The notes: a model not told the origin generated them from the sequence alone. A stretch of 64,000 nucleotides of DNA from Bacillota bacterium (GCA_023418995.1 JAEZYP010000044.1:372001-436000); one strand, 5' to 3'. Shown: positions 9,718-18,777, counted from the first letter of the stretch. A program made the numbers and translations.

Positions 9718-10321
9718 AATTCAGCACCCTTTCAATCAGATTGGAATCTCGAGTTAGTTTATGTTTTTCAGCGCAAATTATTGCATTAATATCGTCAACC
9801 GCTTTTTCAACGGTATCGTTGATTACAGCGTAATCAAAATGTACAGCTTCCATGATTTCTTTTCGTGCGGTATTCAGCCTTTTTTGAATCGTGTCTTCAT
9901 TTTCCGTCTTTCGGTTTCGCAGACGCCTTTCAAGAATTTCAAAAGATGGAGGAAGTATAAACAAGCTGACACAATCAGGACATTTTCCCTTAATTTGAGC
10001 AGCTCCCTGCACCTCTATCTCCAAGACAACATCCAAGCCCTCCGAAAGCCATTTTTTGATTGGCTCCCTTGGCGTACCGTAATAATTCCCGCAGTATTCC
10101 GCACTTTCAAGCATTTCATTATTGGAAAGCATCGATTCAAACCGATCTCTCGATACAAAGAAATAATCCTCGCCATCCACCTCACCCAGTCTAGGCATAC
10201 GCGTTGTGGCGGAAACAGACAACCGAATATTCGGGTTCTTCCCGATCAACTGCGTCAGTATTGTATCTTTTCCGGCTCCGGACGGCCCAGAAAAAACAAT
10301 CAGCAGACCCTCATTCTTCAT
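9698..10321 (-). CDS. gmk: Guanylate kinase
   Basis: Converts GMP to GDP with ATP. The P-loop GPSGAGKDT is near residue 10, and the GMP-binding segment (TTRMPRLGEVDGEDYFFVS) follows. I chose the ATG at 10321 over the longer frame from 10357. It has GAGGAGG 12 bases upstream and gives a normal 207-aa protein, while the upstream ATGs lack a ribosome site. This start overlaps the end of remA by 11 bases. Confidence 0.95.
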   Translation of the reverse strand: MKNEGLLIVFSGPSGAGKDTILTQLIGKNPNIRLSVSATTRMPRLGEVDGEDYFFVSRDRFESMLSNNEMLESAEYCGNYYGTPREPIKKWLSEGLDVVLEIEVQGAAQIKGKCPDCVSLFILPPSFEILERRLRNRKTENEDTIQKRLNTARKEIMEAVHFDYAVINDTVEKAVDDINAIICAEKHKLTRDSNLIERVLNYAETIC

Positions 10322-10589
10322 CTTCTTCGAGCTCCTCCTCGGTAAGATCATCATCATGGTCGTTCAATCGATTCGCAACTGTTTCAGGCTGCACAGCGGA
10401 TAGGATGACATGGTCGCTATCTGTAACAATAACCGCCCTTGTGCGACGACCATAGGTTGCGTCAATCAGTGTTCCCCGCTCTTTCGCGTCCTGTATAATT
10501 CGCTTGATGGGCGCGGATTCAGGGCTGACTATGGCAACCAGCCGGTTGGCGGAAACCATGTTACCAAACCCGATGTTAATAAGCTTCAT
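10311..10589 (-). CDS. remA: RemA/DUF370 family DNA-binding regulator
   Basis: Small DNA-binding protein of the ExtA/RemA family. In Bacillus subtilis RemA activates biofilm matrix and osmoprotection genes; that role is family knowledge, not shown here. The 92-aa product matches the family core (INIGFGNMVSANRLVAIVSP, then a GRRTRAVI segment) and carries an extra acidic tail (LTEEELEEDEE). The DNA for the tail doubles as the ribosome site of gmk. It sits between yloC and gmk, as in Bacillus. Confidence 0.92.
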   Translation of the reverse strand: MKLINIGFGNMVSANRLVAIVSPESAPIKRIIQDAKERGTLIDATYGRRTRAVIVTDSDHVILSAVQPETVANRLNDHDDDLTEEELEEDEE

Positions 10590-10622
10590 AAAAAATATTC
10601 TCCTTTTATTGCAGCTGCAATC

Positions 10623-11501
10623 TTACTCAACATTCTGAATCTGTTCGCGGATTTTTTCAATCTCAGCCTTAATATCCACAACCATGTAGGCTATTTGAGA
10701 GTCTACACATTTTGAGCCGATCGTATTTGCTTCGCGGTTCATTTCCTGAACAATAAAGTCTATCTTACGACCCACGGCCTCACTTGAATTCAGCATTAAT
10801 TTCAACTGGTCAAAATGGCTGCGCAGACGAACCGTTTCTTCAGCCACCGCGATTTTATCCGCAAAAATTGCTGCTTCTGTAAGTATTCTCTGTTCCTCTA
10901 TATTTGCGTCGTTCAGAAGCTCCGCTAATCTCGCCTTTAATTTTTGCTGGTATTCTGCAACAGTCTTTGGAGAGCGCTCCTCAATTTTGCTCACAATATT
11001 CAATATCATTTCAGCACGCTGCAAAACATCGGCTTTCAGTCGAATCCCCTCGGCTTCTCTCATTGACACCAAGGTGTTGATTGCTTTATCTGCAACCTCT
11101 TTGACAGAGCTCCAGATAATTTTTTCATCCTCGGGCGCTTTATGGACAGTAAAAATATCAGTATTACGCGAAATGGTAGAAACTGAAATATCATCCCGTA
11201 AATTATATCGCTGTGCAAGCTCGTGTAGAGCATTCACATACCCGGACGCAACAGAATGGTTGATCAGAACCCGAGCATCGGCATCCTCCAAGGTTTCAAT
11301 AGATACAAAAATATCAATTTTCCCTCTGGATATCCGACTTTGCAAATAGGATTTTAATTTTTCATCTAAAAAGCCGTAACCGCGTGTGACGCGGGAAGAA
11401 AATTCAAAATATCTGTGATTTACCGATTTAATTTCAACAATGATATCGCGCCCGTCAATGGTATCTTCATATCTGCCAAAACCAGTCATGCTTCTAATCA
11501 C
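10623..11501 (-). CDS. YicC/YloC family endoribonuclease
   Basis: Member of the YicC/YloC RNase family. The N-terminal IRSMTGFGRYE signature and the C-terminal DUF1732-like end (GRKIDFIVQEMNREANTIGSK) are both present in the 292-aa product. The start is a GTG at 11501, because the family normally begins with M-x-x-SMTGFGR; an ATG at 11489 is the alternative. It is the first gene of the long minus-strand operon and lies behind a good sigma-A promoter. Confidence 0.92.
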   Translation of the reverse strand: MIRSMTGFGRYEDTIDGRDIIVEIKSVNHRYFEFSSRVTRGYGFLDEKLKSYLQSRISRGKIDIFVSIETLEDADARVLINHSVASGYVNALHELAQRYNLRDDISVSTISRNTDIFTVHKAPEDEKIIWSSVKEVADKAINTLVSMREAEGIRLKADVLQRAEMILNIVSKIEERSPKTVAEYQQKLKARLAELLNDANIEEQRILTEAAIFADKIAVAEETVRLRSHFDQLKLMLNSSEAVGRKIDFIVQEMNREANTIGSKCVDSQIAYMVVDIKAEIEKIREQIQNVE

Positions 11502-11576
11502 GGTATATCATCTCAATTCATACAATTTACGCTCCGCCCCGGAGATTCAAGTAAATCAACATAAGTATTATTATCT

Positions 11577-11606
11577 ATTTTAGCAGTTTTTTATAGTCAT
11601 TGTCAA
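11577..11606 (-). promoter_or_regulatory. Sigma-A promoter of the yloC-prkC operon
   Basis: On the minus strand a perfect -35 TTGACA (11606-11601) is followed after 18 bases by TAAAAT (11582-11577). Transcription would start about 70 bases upstream of the yloC start and can serve all twelve genes down to prkC. Confidence 0.75.
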
Positions 11607-11625
11607 CCTTATCACAATACACAAA

Positions 11626-11659
11626 GCAATTCAGCCCTCTTATCAGGGGGCTGAATTGC
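11626..11659 (-). terminator. Hairpin terminator after the biotin operon
   Basis: A 12-bp perfect inverted repeat (GCAATTCAGCCC / GGGCTGAATTGC) lies between the 3' end of the oadA-like gene and the yloC promoter. On the minus strand it is followed by TTTGTGT. The T-tract is modest. Confidence 0.6.
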
Positions 11660-11691
11660 AAAACTTTCATCTAAACGGATGATTTCTTAAA

Positions 11692-13092
11692 TTAAACCGG
11701 GTGTACCATTTGTTCAGCATCCGCATGTTTCCCATCAATGCCGTATTTCTTTTCCGCACGTTTTTTAAAGAAGTCTGTGGCAACCTTTGGGAACTGCGCG
11801 TAGGAAAGCACATCTTCTTCCTGCTCAATCCACTGTGCGCATTCTTTGCGCAAGGATTCAAGTTCGGGCTTAAGAAGATCAGCCGGACGACAGGTAACTC
11901 TGGGAGCGTCGCCGATAATCTTCTTTACGAAGGCGTCATCAATCGGCAGAGGAGTAGTCCCGTATTTGCCGGCAACAATATCCTTAAATTCATTCGTACA
12001 CATTTTGTAGCGTTCGCCGGTAATCACATTATAAACTGCCTGCGTACCAACAATCTGTGATGTTGGCGTAACGAGCGGCGGGTAACCGGAATCTTCACGA
12101 ACACGTGGAACTTCCTTTAAAACTTCTTCCAGCATATCTGCCTTTCCTGCCTGCTTCAACTGAGAAAGCAAATTGGAAAGCATACCGCCCGGAACCTGAT
12201 AAATCAAAGCTTTGGTATTTGTCGCAAGCATTTTCGGGTCCAGTAATCCGCTTTTAATATATTTCTCTCTGAGCGTCATAAAATACTCTCTGATCTCGTT
12301 AAGAAGCACCAAATCAAGACCGGTGTCGTATTCGGTTCCCATCAGCGCTGCAACCATGGATTCCGTCGGCGTATGCGATGTTCCAAGCGCCAAAGGCGAC
12401 ATCGAGGTATCCAGATAATCAACGCCCGCCTCTACCGCTTTTAATTCACACATGGAGGCTAAGCCGGAAGTATAATGCGTATGAAGCTGGAGTGGAATTT
12501 TCACCGCACCTTTAATTGCTTTTACCAGTTCATAGGTCTCATACGGAGTCAGCAAAGCAGCCATATCCTTAAGACATATGGAATCAGCGCCCGTCTCTTC
12601 TATCTTCTTGGCATAATCAATATAATATTCATGCGTAAAGATCGGTCCCGTAGTGTAAGAGATTGCTACCTGTGCGTGCGCCCCTTCTTTTTTAGCAGCC
12701 TTTATTGCAACTGTAAGGTTTTTAATGTCGTTCAGCGCATCGAAAATACGAATAATATCGATTCCATTTGCAACAGAACGCTGTACAAAATATTCCAAAA
12801 CATCATCCGCATAGTGGCGGTAGCCCAGCATATTCTGTCCACGAAACAACATTTGCAGTTTTGTATTCGGGCATTTTTCTCGGAGTATTCGGAGTCTTTC
12901 CCACGGGTCTTCGTTTAAAAAACGGAGGCAGGAATCAAAAGTCGCGCCACCCCAACATTCCAAAGATTGAAATCCGACCTGATCCAATTTGTTCAGAATC
13001 GGCAGCATGTCTTCAATCGGCATTCTGGTAGCAATCAAAGATTGGTGGGCATCTCTAAGAACTGTTTCGGTAATTCCAATTTTTTTCGCCAT
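11692..13092 (-). CDS. Pyruvate/oxaloacetate carboxyltransferase subunit (OadA / transcarboxylase 5S-like)
   Basis: TIM-barrel biotin-dependent carboxyltransferase acting on pyruvate/oxaloacetate. Visible features are the RDAHQS metal motif near the N-terminus, the conserved lysine in ICLKDMAALL, LHTHYTSG, and a C-terminal PYC/OADA domain (PGGML onward). The 466-aa chain ends without a fused biotinyl domain, which is encoded by the gene just upstream. I start it at the ATG at 13092, where GGGGGG lies 8 bases upstream, not at the 16-codon extension. The set resembles the Propionibacterium 5S subunit. No beta or gamma membrane subunit gene is nearby. Confidence 0.9.
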   Translation of the reverse strand: MAKKIGITETVLRDAHQSLIATRMPIEDMLPILNKLDQVGFQSLECWGGATFDSCLRFLNEDPWERLRILREKCPNTKLQMLFRGQNMLGYRHYADDVLEYFVQRSVANGIDIIRIFDALNDIKNLTVAIKAAKKEGAHAQVAISYTTGPIFTHEYYIDYAKKIEETGADSICLKDMAALLTPYETYELVKAIKGAVKIPLQLHTHYTSGLASMCELKAVEAGVDYLDTSMSPLALGTSHTPTESMVAALMGTEYDTGLDLVLLNEIREYFMTLREKYIKSGLLDPKMLATNTKALIYQVPGGMLSNLLSQLKQAGKADMLEEVLKEVPRVREDSGYPPLVTPTSQIVGTQAVYNVITGERYKMCTNEFKDIVAGKYGTTPLPIDDAFVKKIIGDAPRVTCRPADLLKPELESLRKECAQWIEQEEDVLSYAQFPKVATDFFKKRAEKKYGIDGKHADAEQMVHPV

Positions 13093-13105
13093 TGATACAG
13101 CCCCC

Positions 13106-13528
13106 CTACTTAAGGGAAACAAGAGGAGTACCGGATTCAACGCTATCCCCTTTGTTCACATGAACGGCCGCAACAATCGCGTCGTGCGGAGCCATAATTT
13201 CATTCTCCATTTTCATAGCCTCCAGAATGACAAGCACATCGCTCTTTTTAATCACCTGTCCCGGCTTTACATTTACAGATACGATTGTACCTGGCATCGG
13301 AGAGGAAATTAATTCAGCGTCAGCCGGCACATCCGCAGATACAGCTGCCGCTGGGGCTTCTGCCGGAGCTGGAGCCGGGACACTCGGAGCGGAAACAACT
13401 GCCGGGGCCTGCGGAGCAGCAACCGGTGCTGAAATTACAGGCGTTGCGGCGCTGGGAGCCTGGCCGCCTAGTTCTTCGACCTGAACATCGTACGGCATGC
13501 CGTTTACCGTTATTCTAAGGTTTTTCAT
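13106..13528 (-). CDS. Biotin carboxyl carrier protein
   Basis: 140-aa biotin carrier. A short N-terminal segment is followed by an Ala/Pro-rich linker (about residues 25-65) and a C-terminal biotinyl domain with the EAMKMENE motif, whose central lysine receives biotin. This arrangement matches the 1.3S subunit of transcarboxylase and the carriers of Na+ pumping decarboxylases. It lies between the two carboxyltransferase genes and should shuttle carboxyl groups between them. Confidence 0.95.
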   Translation of the reverse strand: MKNLRITVNGMPYDVQVEELGGQAPSAATPVISAPVAAPQAPAVVSAPSVPAPAPAEAPAAAVSADVPADAELISSPMPGTIVSVNVKPGQVIKKSDVLVILEAMKMENEIMAPHDAIVAAVHVNKGDSVESGTPLVSLK

Positions 13529-13562
13529 TATGTTTGACCTCCTAAATATGAGATATATTCAA

Positions 13563-14921
13563 TTAAAGCTGTATATTGCTGTGTTTCTTCGGGAGCGTAG
13601 ATACCCGCTTGTTTGAAAGCATTTCGAGGTTAGCGATAATGCGGTTTCGTGTTTCTTCCGGCAGAATAATATCATCGATATAGCCGTCCGCAGCGGCAAT
13701 AAAGGGATTTGCTTTTGTCTCTTTATATTCCTCTATCAGCTTTTTTCGGTCATCAACCGGATGGTCAGAACCGGAAAGGCGATCATTCCAAAGAAAAATT
13801 GCGGCTGTCTCAGGCGCCAGCTGAGATATCACGGTATTCGGCCAAGCCAAAGTATAGTCCGCGTTTGCGCCGCGGCCTGCAACGGCAATGTAAACAGGTC
13901 CGTAAGCAGTTCCAGTAATCACTGTAATTTTAGCAGTCGTTGCTTCCGAATACGAACTGGATAGCTTGGAGGCTTCACGCAAGCCGGCAAATTTATCCGC
14001 ATTGACAAAGGTAACGATTGGAATGGAAAAAGCGTCACAGAATCGTATGAATCGCGCTGCTTTTGCACAGGCATCTGCATCGACCGTACCATATAAGGCT
14101 ATTATCCCTGAGGTAGAGCCGCCGATTTCCGACAATCCGGTCACCGTGGGGGAGCCAAAACCTTCGCCAAGTTCAATAAAACTGTTTTCATCACAAGTAG
14201 CCGTAATAATATTCACAATGTCAGCCCCATCAGTAGCGGCATCCGCGCGGTTAAGGCTCTGAATGCTCAATATGGAACCGCCTGATAAATTGTTGGACGG
14301 AAGAATAGAAATTATTCTGCGCGCAGACGCAATCGCTGCTTCTTCACTATCTGCCTTTACATGGCACACGCCTGACTGTAAAGCTTCATGAGCGGAGCCG
14401 CCCTCACCATTTGTTTCAATGGTCAATTCAGCCTTGTCCGACATAATTACAATATCAGCTCCGGATGCTATCATTGCAGAGGCTCCTGTGCAGGGCCCCA
14501 AAATAACGGAAATTTGTGGGATAACACCGGAGGCGTTATTGGCGTTTAACAATATTTCGCCATATGCGGCCATCAGGTCGTTGCCTTCATTCAGTCGACC
14601 GCCAATAGAATCATAGATGCCAATAACAGGAGTTCCGGTCTTTACCGCCAGAGAAAAGACCTGGTTGATTTTTGCAGCCTGTGCCTTTGACATCGCACCG
14701 CCGTCAATCTCACTGTTTTGAGCAAAAACATATACGGGGCAACCGTCAATCGTACCATATCCCGCGATTACTTCCGCATACTTTTCTCCCGACTTTGCAA
14801 GACTGCCTATTTCGTTAAAACTGCCTAAATCAAACATTGAGGCAATGCGTTTATAGGCCGTATTGTCTTTTTTCAAGTTACGTGCATTTTGCAGCAATTC
14901 GGCATTGCCGACGTTCCCCAT
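13563..14921 (-). CDS. Acyl-CoA carboxyltransferase (MmdA / transcarboxylase 12S-like)
   Basis: Crotonase-fold carboxyltransferase acting on an acyl-CoA (methylmalonyl-, malonyl- or similar). At 452 aa it is shorter than typical MmdA proteins (about 510). It keeps paired carboxyltransferase halves with oxyanion segments (GPCTGASAMIASGADIVIM; later AGRGANADYTLAWPN) and the family C-terminal KKHSNIQL. The start is the ATG at 14921 with GGAGGAG upstream. The longer frame would run through the promoter. Substrate cannot be told from sequence alone. Confidence 0.88.
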   Translation of the reverse strand: MGNVGNAELLQNARNLKKDNTAYKRIASMFDLGSFNEIGSLAKSGEKYAEVIAGYGTIDGCPVYVFAQNSEIDGGAMSKAQAAKINQVFSLAVKTGTPVIGIYDSIGGRLNEGNDLMAAYGEILLNANNASGVIPQISVILGPCTGASAMIASGADIVIMSDKAELTIETNGEGGSAHEALQSGVCHVKADSEEAAIASARRIISILPSNNLSGGSILSIQSLNRADAATDGADIVNIITATCDENSFIELGEGFGSPTVTGLSEIGGSTSGIIALYGTVDADACAKAARFIRFCDAFSIPIVTFVNADKFAGLREASKLSSSYSEATTAKITVITGTAYGPVYIAVAGRGANADYTLAWPNTVISQLAPETAAIFLWNDRLSGSDHPVDDRKKLIEEYKETKANPFIAAADGYIDDIILPEETRNRIIANLEMLSNKRVSTLPKKHSNIQL

Positions 14922-14961
14922 TTTAACTCCTCCATTAAATGTTATTCTGTATATTGTTATA

Positions 14962-14990
14962 ATTATAATATATTCACTAAAAGTTAGCAA
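14962..14990 (-). promoter_or_regulatory. Sigma-A promoter of the biotin carboxyltransferase operon
   Basis: Minus-strand TTGCTA (14990-14985), 17-base spacer, TATAAT (14967-14962). It lies about 40 bases upstream of the ATG at 14921 and drives the three-gene operon. Confidence 0.78.
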
Positions 14991-15056
14991 GTATTTGACC
15001 ATTTAAATCAACTATTTTTTACAAAATTCGGTTTGCTTTATAATAAAAACTTATCG

Positions 15057-15893
15057 CTATGGACGGCCGCGCCGTACTTTATGGTCACATTTCGATTTTC
15101 CTTCTTTTCTCCTGTGAAAAGAAGGAGCATCACTTTTAATCTGAGTTTCGCTCTTTTCAGACTGCTTGTCCGCTTTGGCGCCAGCCATTAGCTTCTTCAC
15201 TTCTTCTGCGGTAAGCATACGCCATTTCCCTGGCTGCAACATGCTTAGTTTAAGCTGCCCCACCGCAATCCGTTTTAATCTGGCAACCTCCAAGCCAAGC
15301 TGCTCACACATTTTACGGATTTGCCGGTTTCGTCCTTCGTACAGCACAATTTCCAGAACCACCCGATCAGGCTCCTGAGATATCACCTTTACTCTGGCAG
15401 GAGCAGTTTTTCTGTCATCTATCATCATCCCCACTGATATTTGCGTCAGCTGTTCCTCCGTGATGGAAGGCCGAATGGTAACCCGATATGTTTTGGGAAT
15501 GTGAAGAGACGGATGCGTCATTGCGTTGGCAAAATCTCCATCATTGGTCATCAGCAGAAGACCCTCTGACTCTCTGTCCAAACGCCCGACAGGATAAATT
15601 CGCTCCGGTATGTCTTTTATTAACTCCGCAACGCATTTCCGATCCATCTCGTCACTCATTGTTGTGATAAAGCCGCGCGGCTTATGCAGCATAATATATA
15701 TGGATTTTACCTCGGTATCAAGCAGATTCCCACGAACACTAACTTTATCTTTTTTGGGATCAACCTTATCTCCAATTTTCGCTGTAATGCCATTTACCTT
15801 TACATCTCCGGCAGAAATCATTTCCTCTGCTTTTCTTCTCGAGGCAACCCCGCAGTCCGCAAGCATTTTTTGCAGCCTAACATCTTTTGCCAT
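15057..15893 (-). CDS. rluB: 23S rRNA pseudouridine synthase (RluB/RsuA family)
   Basis: Pseudouridine synthase with an N-terminal S4 RNA-binding domain (RLQKMLADCGVASRRKAEEMI) and a catalytic domain. The active-site aspartate is in the GRLDRESEGLLLMTNDG motif. After RNRQIRKMCEQLGLEV the protein ends in a basic, low-complexity tail (about 60 residues). RluB is the likely member because it follows scpA-scpB, but RluE/RsuA specificity cannot be excluded. Confidence 0.9.
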   Translation of the reverse strand: MAKDVRLQKMLADCGVASRRKAEEMISAGDVKVNGITAKIGDKVDPKKDKVSVRGNLLDTEVKSIYIMLHKPRGFITTMSDEMDRKCVAELIKDIPERIYPVGRLDRESEGLLLMTNDGDFANAMTHPSLHIPKTYRVTIRPSITEEQLTQISVGMMIDDRKTAPARVKVISQEPDRVVLEIVLYEGRNRQIRKMCEQLGLEVARLKRIAVGQLKLSMLQPGKWRMLTAEEVKKLMAGAKADKQSEKSETQIKSDAPSFHRRKEGKSKCDHKVRRGRP

Positions 15894-15912
15894 TCTATAT
15901 TCATCCTTTATT

Positions 15913-17052
15913 TTAAATCTTAAATAGTTTTTTTATATTTTCTATTATATACTCTACTATACCTTTAGAACCAGTCGGTTTTAAAACGCCGCTGTCCGCC
16001 ACAATTTCTGTGGAAGCTACGGACTTACCGTTCAGCACGTAGTGAACCGTACCTAAAACCTGACCCTTTTCAACTGGCGCGTAAACAAATTTTGGCAGCA
16101 CGACGACTCTGTTAATACCCATGCTGTCCTCTGCGCTAAGTACTAAATTGTTGCCTGTTGATCCTTTCACATCCACTGATTCCCGTAAGCCGCCAACTAC
16201 CGGTAGCTTCGCTGTAAAACCACTGTCATCAATTCGGTAATTAACCAATTGAGAAAAACCGTAATCCATCATTTTCATATGATCATCCCAATCATTTGGA
16301 TCACTCAGCGTAACGGCAATTAAACGAATCCCGTTCTTTTCGGCTGATGAAACCAGACAGCGCCCGGACTTATCGGTAAATCCGGTTTTAACACCGGTGC
16401 ATCCATCATACATACTCAGCAGTTTGTTATGATTGGAAAGGCGCCGCGTATGGTCAGGAGTTACATATTGAACGTTGACCTGTTTTTGGCTTGCAATCTT
16501 CGCAAAGTCATTATTCTTCATCGCCGCCGCCGCTAAAACAGCCAGATCATGCGCTGTTGTATAGTGCTCCGAATTATCAAGACCAGATGGGGTCACAAAA
16601 TGAGAATCGTTGAGTTGAAGTTCCTTCGCTCTTTGATTCATCAAATCAGAAAATGCGGCTATCGAGCCACTGATAGCAATCGCAGCGGAATTCGCGGCAT
16701 CGTTTCCCGAGACAGTAAGCATACCAATTGCCAGAGTCTTCAACGTAACCTGATCTCCCGGCAAAAGACCCATAGAAGAACCTTCCACTCTTACCATCTC
16801 ATTGGTTATCGTAACAACCTTATCATTTACCGCGGCTTTTTCCAGTGCGATTAGGGCTGTCATGATTTTCGTTGTACTTGCCATCGGTCTTTTGGTATTT
16901 TCATCTTTTGCATATAACACCTGCAGATTATCGGCATTGATCAATATTGCCGATTTTGCCGAGGTTTGCGGCTGCCCATCTGCGTAGGCGGAGAAAGATG
17001 TCGTGAAAACCAGAATTAAAATAAGAAAGATCGATATTATTCTTTTTAACAA
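15913..17052 (-). CDS. dacF: D-alanyl-D-alanine carboxypeptidase (DacF type), first copy
   Basis: Low-molecular-weight penicillin-binding protein (peptidase S11) that trims the terminal D-Ala from peptidoglycan stem peptides. It has a signal peptide, the SxxK motif STTK, the SGN motif (SGNDAAN) and KTG (VKTGFTDKSG), then a C-terminal PBP5-like domain and a terminal amphipathic stretch for membrane anchoring. I favour the TTG at 17052, which has AGGTGG 5 bases upstream, over the GTG at 17061. The ytfJ-dacF context suggests a role in spore cortex or sporulation. Confidence 0.92.
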   Translation of the reverse strand: MLKRIISIFLILILVFTTSFSAYADGQPQTSAKSAILINADNLQVLYAKDENTKRPMASTTKIMTALIALEKAAVNDKVVTITNEMVRVEGSSMGLLPGDQVTLKTLAIGMLTVSGNDAANSAAIAISGSIAAFSDLMNQRAKELQLNDSHFVTPSGLDNSEHYTTAHDLAVLAAAAMKNNDFAKIASQKQVNVQYVTPDHTRRLSNHNKLLSMYDGCTGVKTGFTDKSGRCLVSSAEKNGIRLIAVTLSDPNDWDDHMKMMDYGFSQLVNYRIDDSGFTAKLPVVGGLRESVDVKGSTGNNLVLSAEDSMGINRVVVLPKFVYAPVEKGQVLGTVHYVLNGKSVASTEIVADSGVLKPTGSKGIVEYIIENIKKLFKI

Positions 17053-17102
17053 ATCAACCACCTGCCTATAAAATATATGCAGGCGGTTGCTAAAATTGAC
17101 TA

Positions 17103-17552
17103 TTAAATCTGTGGATCGTCCAGCTTTACTTCATCATTGCATTTCTCTTTTGAACCGTTTTTTTCTTTTTTGCTATCGGTCTTTTTACTGCCGACAAAAC
17201 TGCTTATTTTGTCAACTACCTCGGGAAACATACCGATAATACGGTCTGCCGTGCTATTATATGGATCAATCTGAAGCAGCTTGACATTTCCGTTTGAAAT
17301 AGTGATAAACGCTACTGGATTAATGGAGACCCCCGCGCCGGTACCGCCACCGAAAAATTCTTTTTCCGTCTGCGTTTTTGATGGAAAATCAGAGCCTCCG
17401 GAAGCAAATCCATAGCTTATTTTAGAAACAGGAATAATAATGGATCCATCAGGAGAAGTGATCGGATCTCCAACGATTGAATTAATATCAACCATTTGCT
17501 TAATTTTTTCTAATGTAGTATTCATCATTCCTTCAATTGGATGGTCACTCAT
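17103..17552 (-). CDS. ytfJ: Sporulation protein YtfJ (GerW family)
   Basis: 149-aa member of the GerW/YtfJ family, needed in Bacillus for normal germination. The conserved core is visible: an N-terminal region with VGDPITSPDG and PVSKISYGFASGG, a glycine-rich GGGTGAGVSINPVAF segment, and a charged Lys-rich C-terminus. Its presence supports a spore-forming host. It lies between the DUF2953 gene and dacF. Confidence 0.93.
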   Translation of the reverse strand: MSDHPIEGMMNTTLEKIKQMVDINSIVGDPITSPDGSIIIPVSKISYGFASGGSDFPSKTQTEKEFFGGGTGAGVSINPVAFITISNGNVKLLQIDPYNSTADRIIGMFPEVVDKISSFVGSKKTDSKKEKNGSKEKCNDEVKLDDPQI

Positions 17553-17572
17553 TTTTATACACCGCCTTATTA

Positions 17573-18205
17573 TTATTTTTCATTTGTTGCTTTCACTGGC
17601 GTTTTTAATAACTTCATTGCTTTTATAAAACGGTAAAACGCGACAAGCCCCGCAGTTATTAAAAAACATAATTTGATGTGTGCTTTAAACCGGAATTGAA
17701 TTCTGCTTTCACTTGATTGAAAATCAGGAACAATATGAATGTGATAATCTTTGCATTTCAGATTATGAATCAGGATGCCCATGCACGTATAAACAACTGA
17801 ACATACATTGCCATAAAGAATTGCGGTTTCAGCCGCGTCTCCGTCAGCTACTGCAACATTAGTTGTAAGGCTGTCAATAATCATATGGGAAAACAATTTT
17901 CTTGCGGCTCCAACGACAACGGAGGAAAATTCTTTTATGATGCTTAAAAAACCAGAAAGACCCTTTTGCTTTATTATATCCTTTATTTTCTCAATTGTAT
18001 CATTGGTTTTTACTTTTTTTTCTACTTCTTTTTCTTTCTCTTCGGCTTCGGAGGCAGCTTCATCCTTATTATTGGAATCAAGTTTATAGCTGAAAAACAG
18101 ATACTTGATTTTTGCCTGCAGTTCACTGTCATACTGTGCGGTAAGTGAAACCGGGCATATCAGTAAAAGAATAAGAACAGCCAAAATGATAACCAATACA
18201 ATCAT
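17573..18205 (-). CDS. DUF2953 membrane protein
   Basis: Sporulation-associated hypothetical protein of the DUF2953 family (YtfI-like), usually encoded next to ytfJ. An N-terminal membrane helix (MIVLVIILAVLILLLICPVS) precedes a lysine/glutamate-rich linker and a conserved C-terminal half with a second hydrophobic segment. The ATG at 18205 is chosen: GGAGG lies just upstream and the first helix then begins the protein (210 aa). The extended frame would overlap scpB. Confidence 0.82.
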   Translation of the reverse strand: MIVLVIILAVLILLLICPVSLTAQYDSELQAKIKYLFFSYKLDSNNKDEAASEAEEKEKEVEKKVKTNDTIEKIKDIIKQKGLSGFLSIIKEFSSVVVGAARKLFSHMIIDSLTTNVAVADGDAAETAILYGNVCSVVYTCMGILIHNLKCKDYHIHIVPDFQSSESRIQFRFKAHIKLCFLITAGLVAFYRFIKAMKLLKTPVKATNEK

Positions 18206-18231
18206 AGAGCCTCCAATCAGCAACCCAAAAA

Positions 18232-18777
18232 CTAATCTTCCACTTCTGTTGCCTCTTCTTCCTGCTGTTTCTGGGGAAGTGGAGGCAGCTCTTTGAGTGA
18301 TGCAATGGAAAGGCACCGCAAAAAATTCGGAGTGGTGCCATAAAGGAGCGGTCTGCCCGGCAATTCAAGTCTGCCACGTTCCTCAATCAAGCCTTTTGTC
18401 GTTAAGCTTCCCAAAACGCCGGAGCAATCAACACCACGTATTTGTTCAATAAACGCTTTTGTTACCGGCTGGTTATAGGCTATAATTGCAAGCACTTCCA
18501 TCCCTGCCTGAGAAAGAGGGGTATTTCTTCGCATATCCATAACATCCCGAACAGATTCTGCGTATTCCGAGTTTGTGCACATCTGATAATGATTATCCAG
18601 TTTTACAATTTGAATACCGGAATTTCTTACATTAAAATCATCAATTAAATTTTGAACTATTTTCGATACGGTAGGCACGTCCAACTCCAACGCTTCCGCA
18701 AGCCGATTAATAGAAATTGGATCTCCACTTGAAAACAGAATCGCTTCTATGGCTCCTTGTAGCTTTTTAATTTCCAA
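18232..18777 (-). CDS. scpB: Segregation and condensation protein B
   Basis: Winged-helix partner of the SMC-ScpAB condensin. The core GAIEAILFSSGDPISINRLAE starts the protein, and the second winged helix contains ALIAYNQPVTK-like IIAYNQPVTKAFIEQIRG. A long in-frame extension to 18948 exists but lies wholly inside scpA. The TTG at 18777 fits family length (181 aa) and gives a 31-base overlap with scpA. The C-terminus ends in a Pro/Glu-rich tail. Confidence 0.9.
   Translation of the reverse strand: MEIKKLQGAIEAILFSSGDPISINRLAEALELDVPTVSKIVQNLIDDFNVRNSGIQIVKLDNHYQMCTNSEYAESVRDVMDMRRNTPLSQAGMEVLAIIAYNQPVTKAFIEQIRGVDCSGVLGSLTTKGLIEERGRLELPGRPLLYGTTPNFLRCLSIASLKELPPLPQKQQEEEATEVED

Noticed and set aside
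13227..13518. Plus-strand Ala/Gly/Thr-rich ORFs
   Set aside because: Mirror of the Ala/Pro-rich linker of the biotin carrier; a composition effect.
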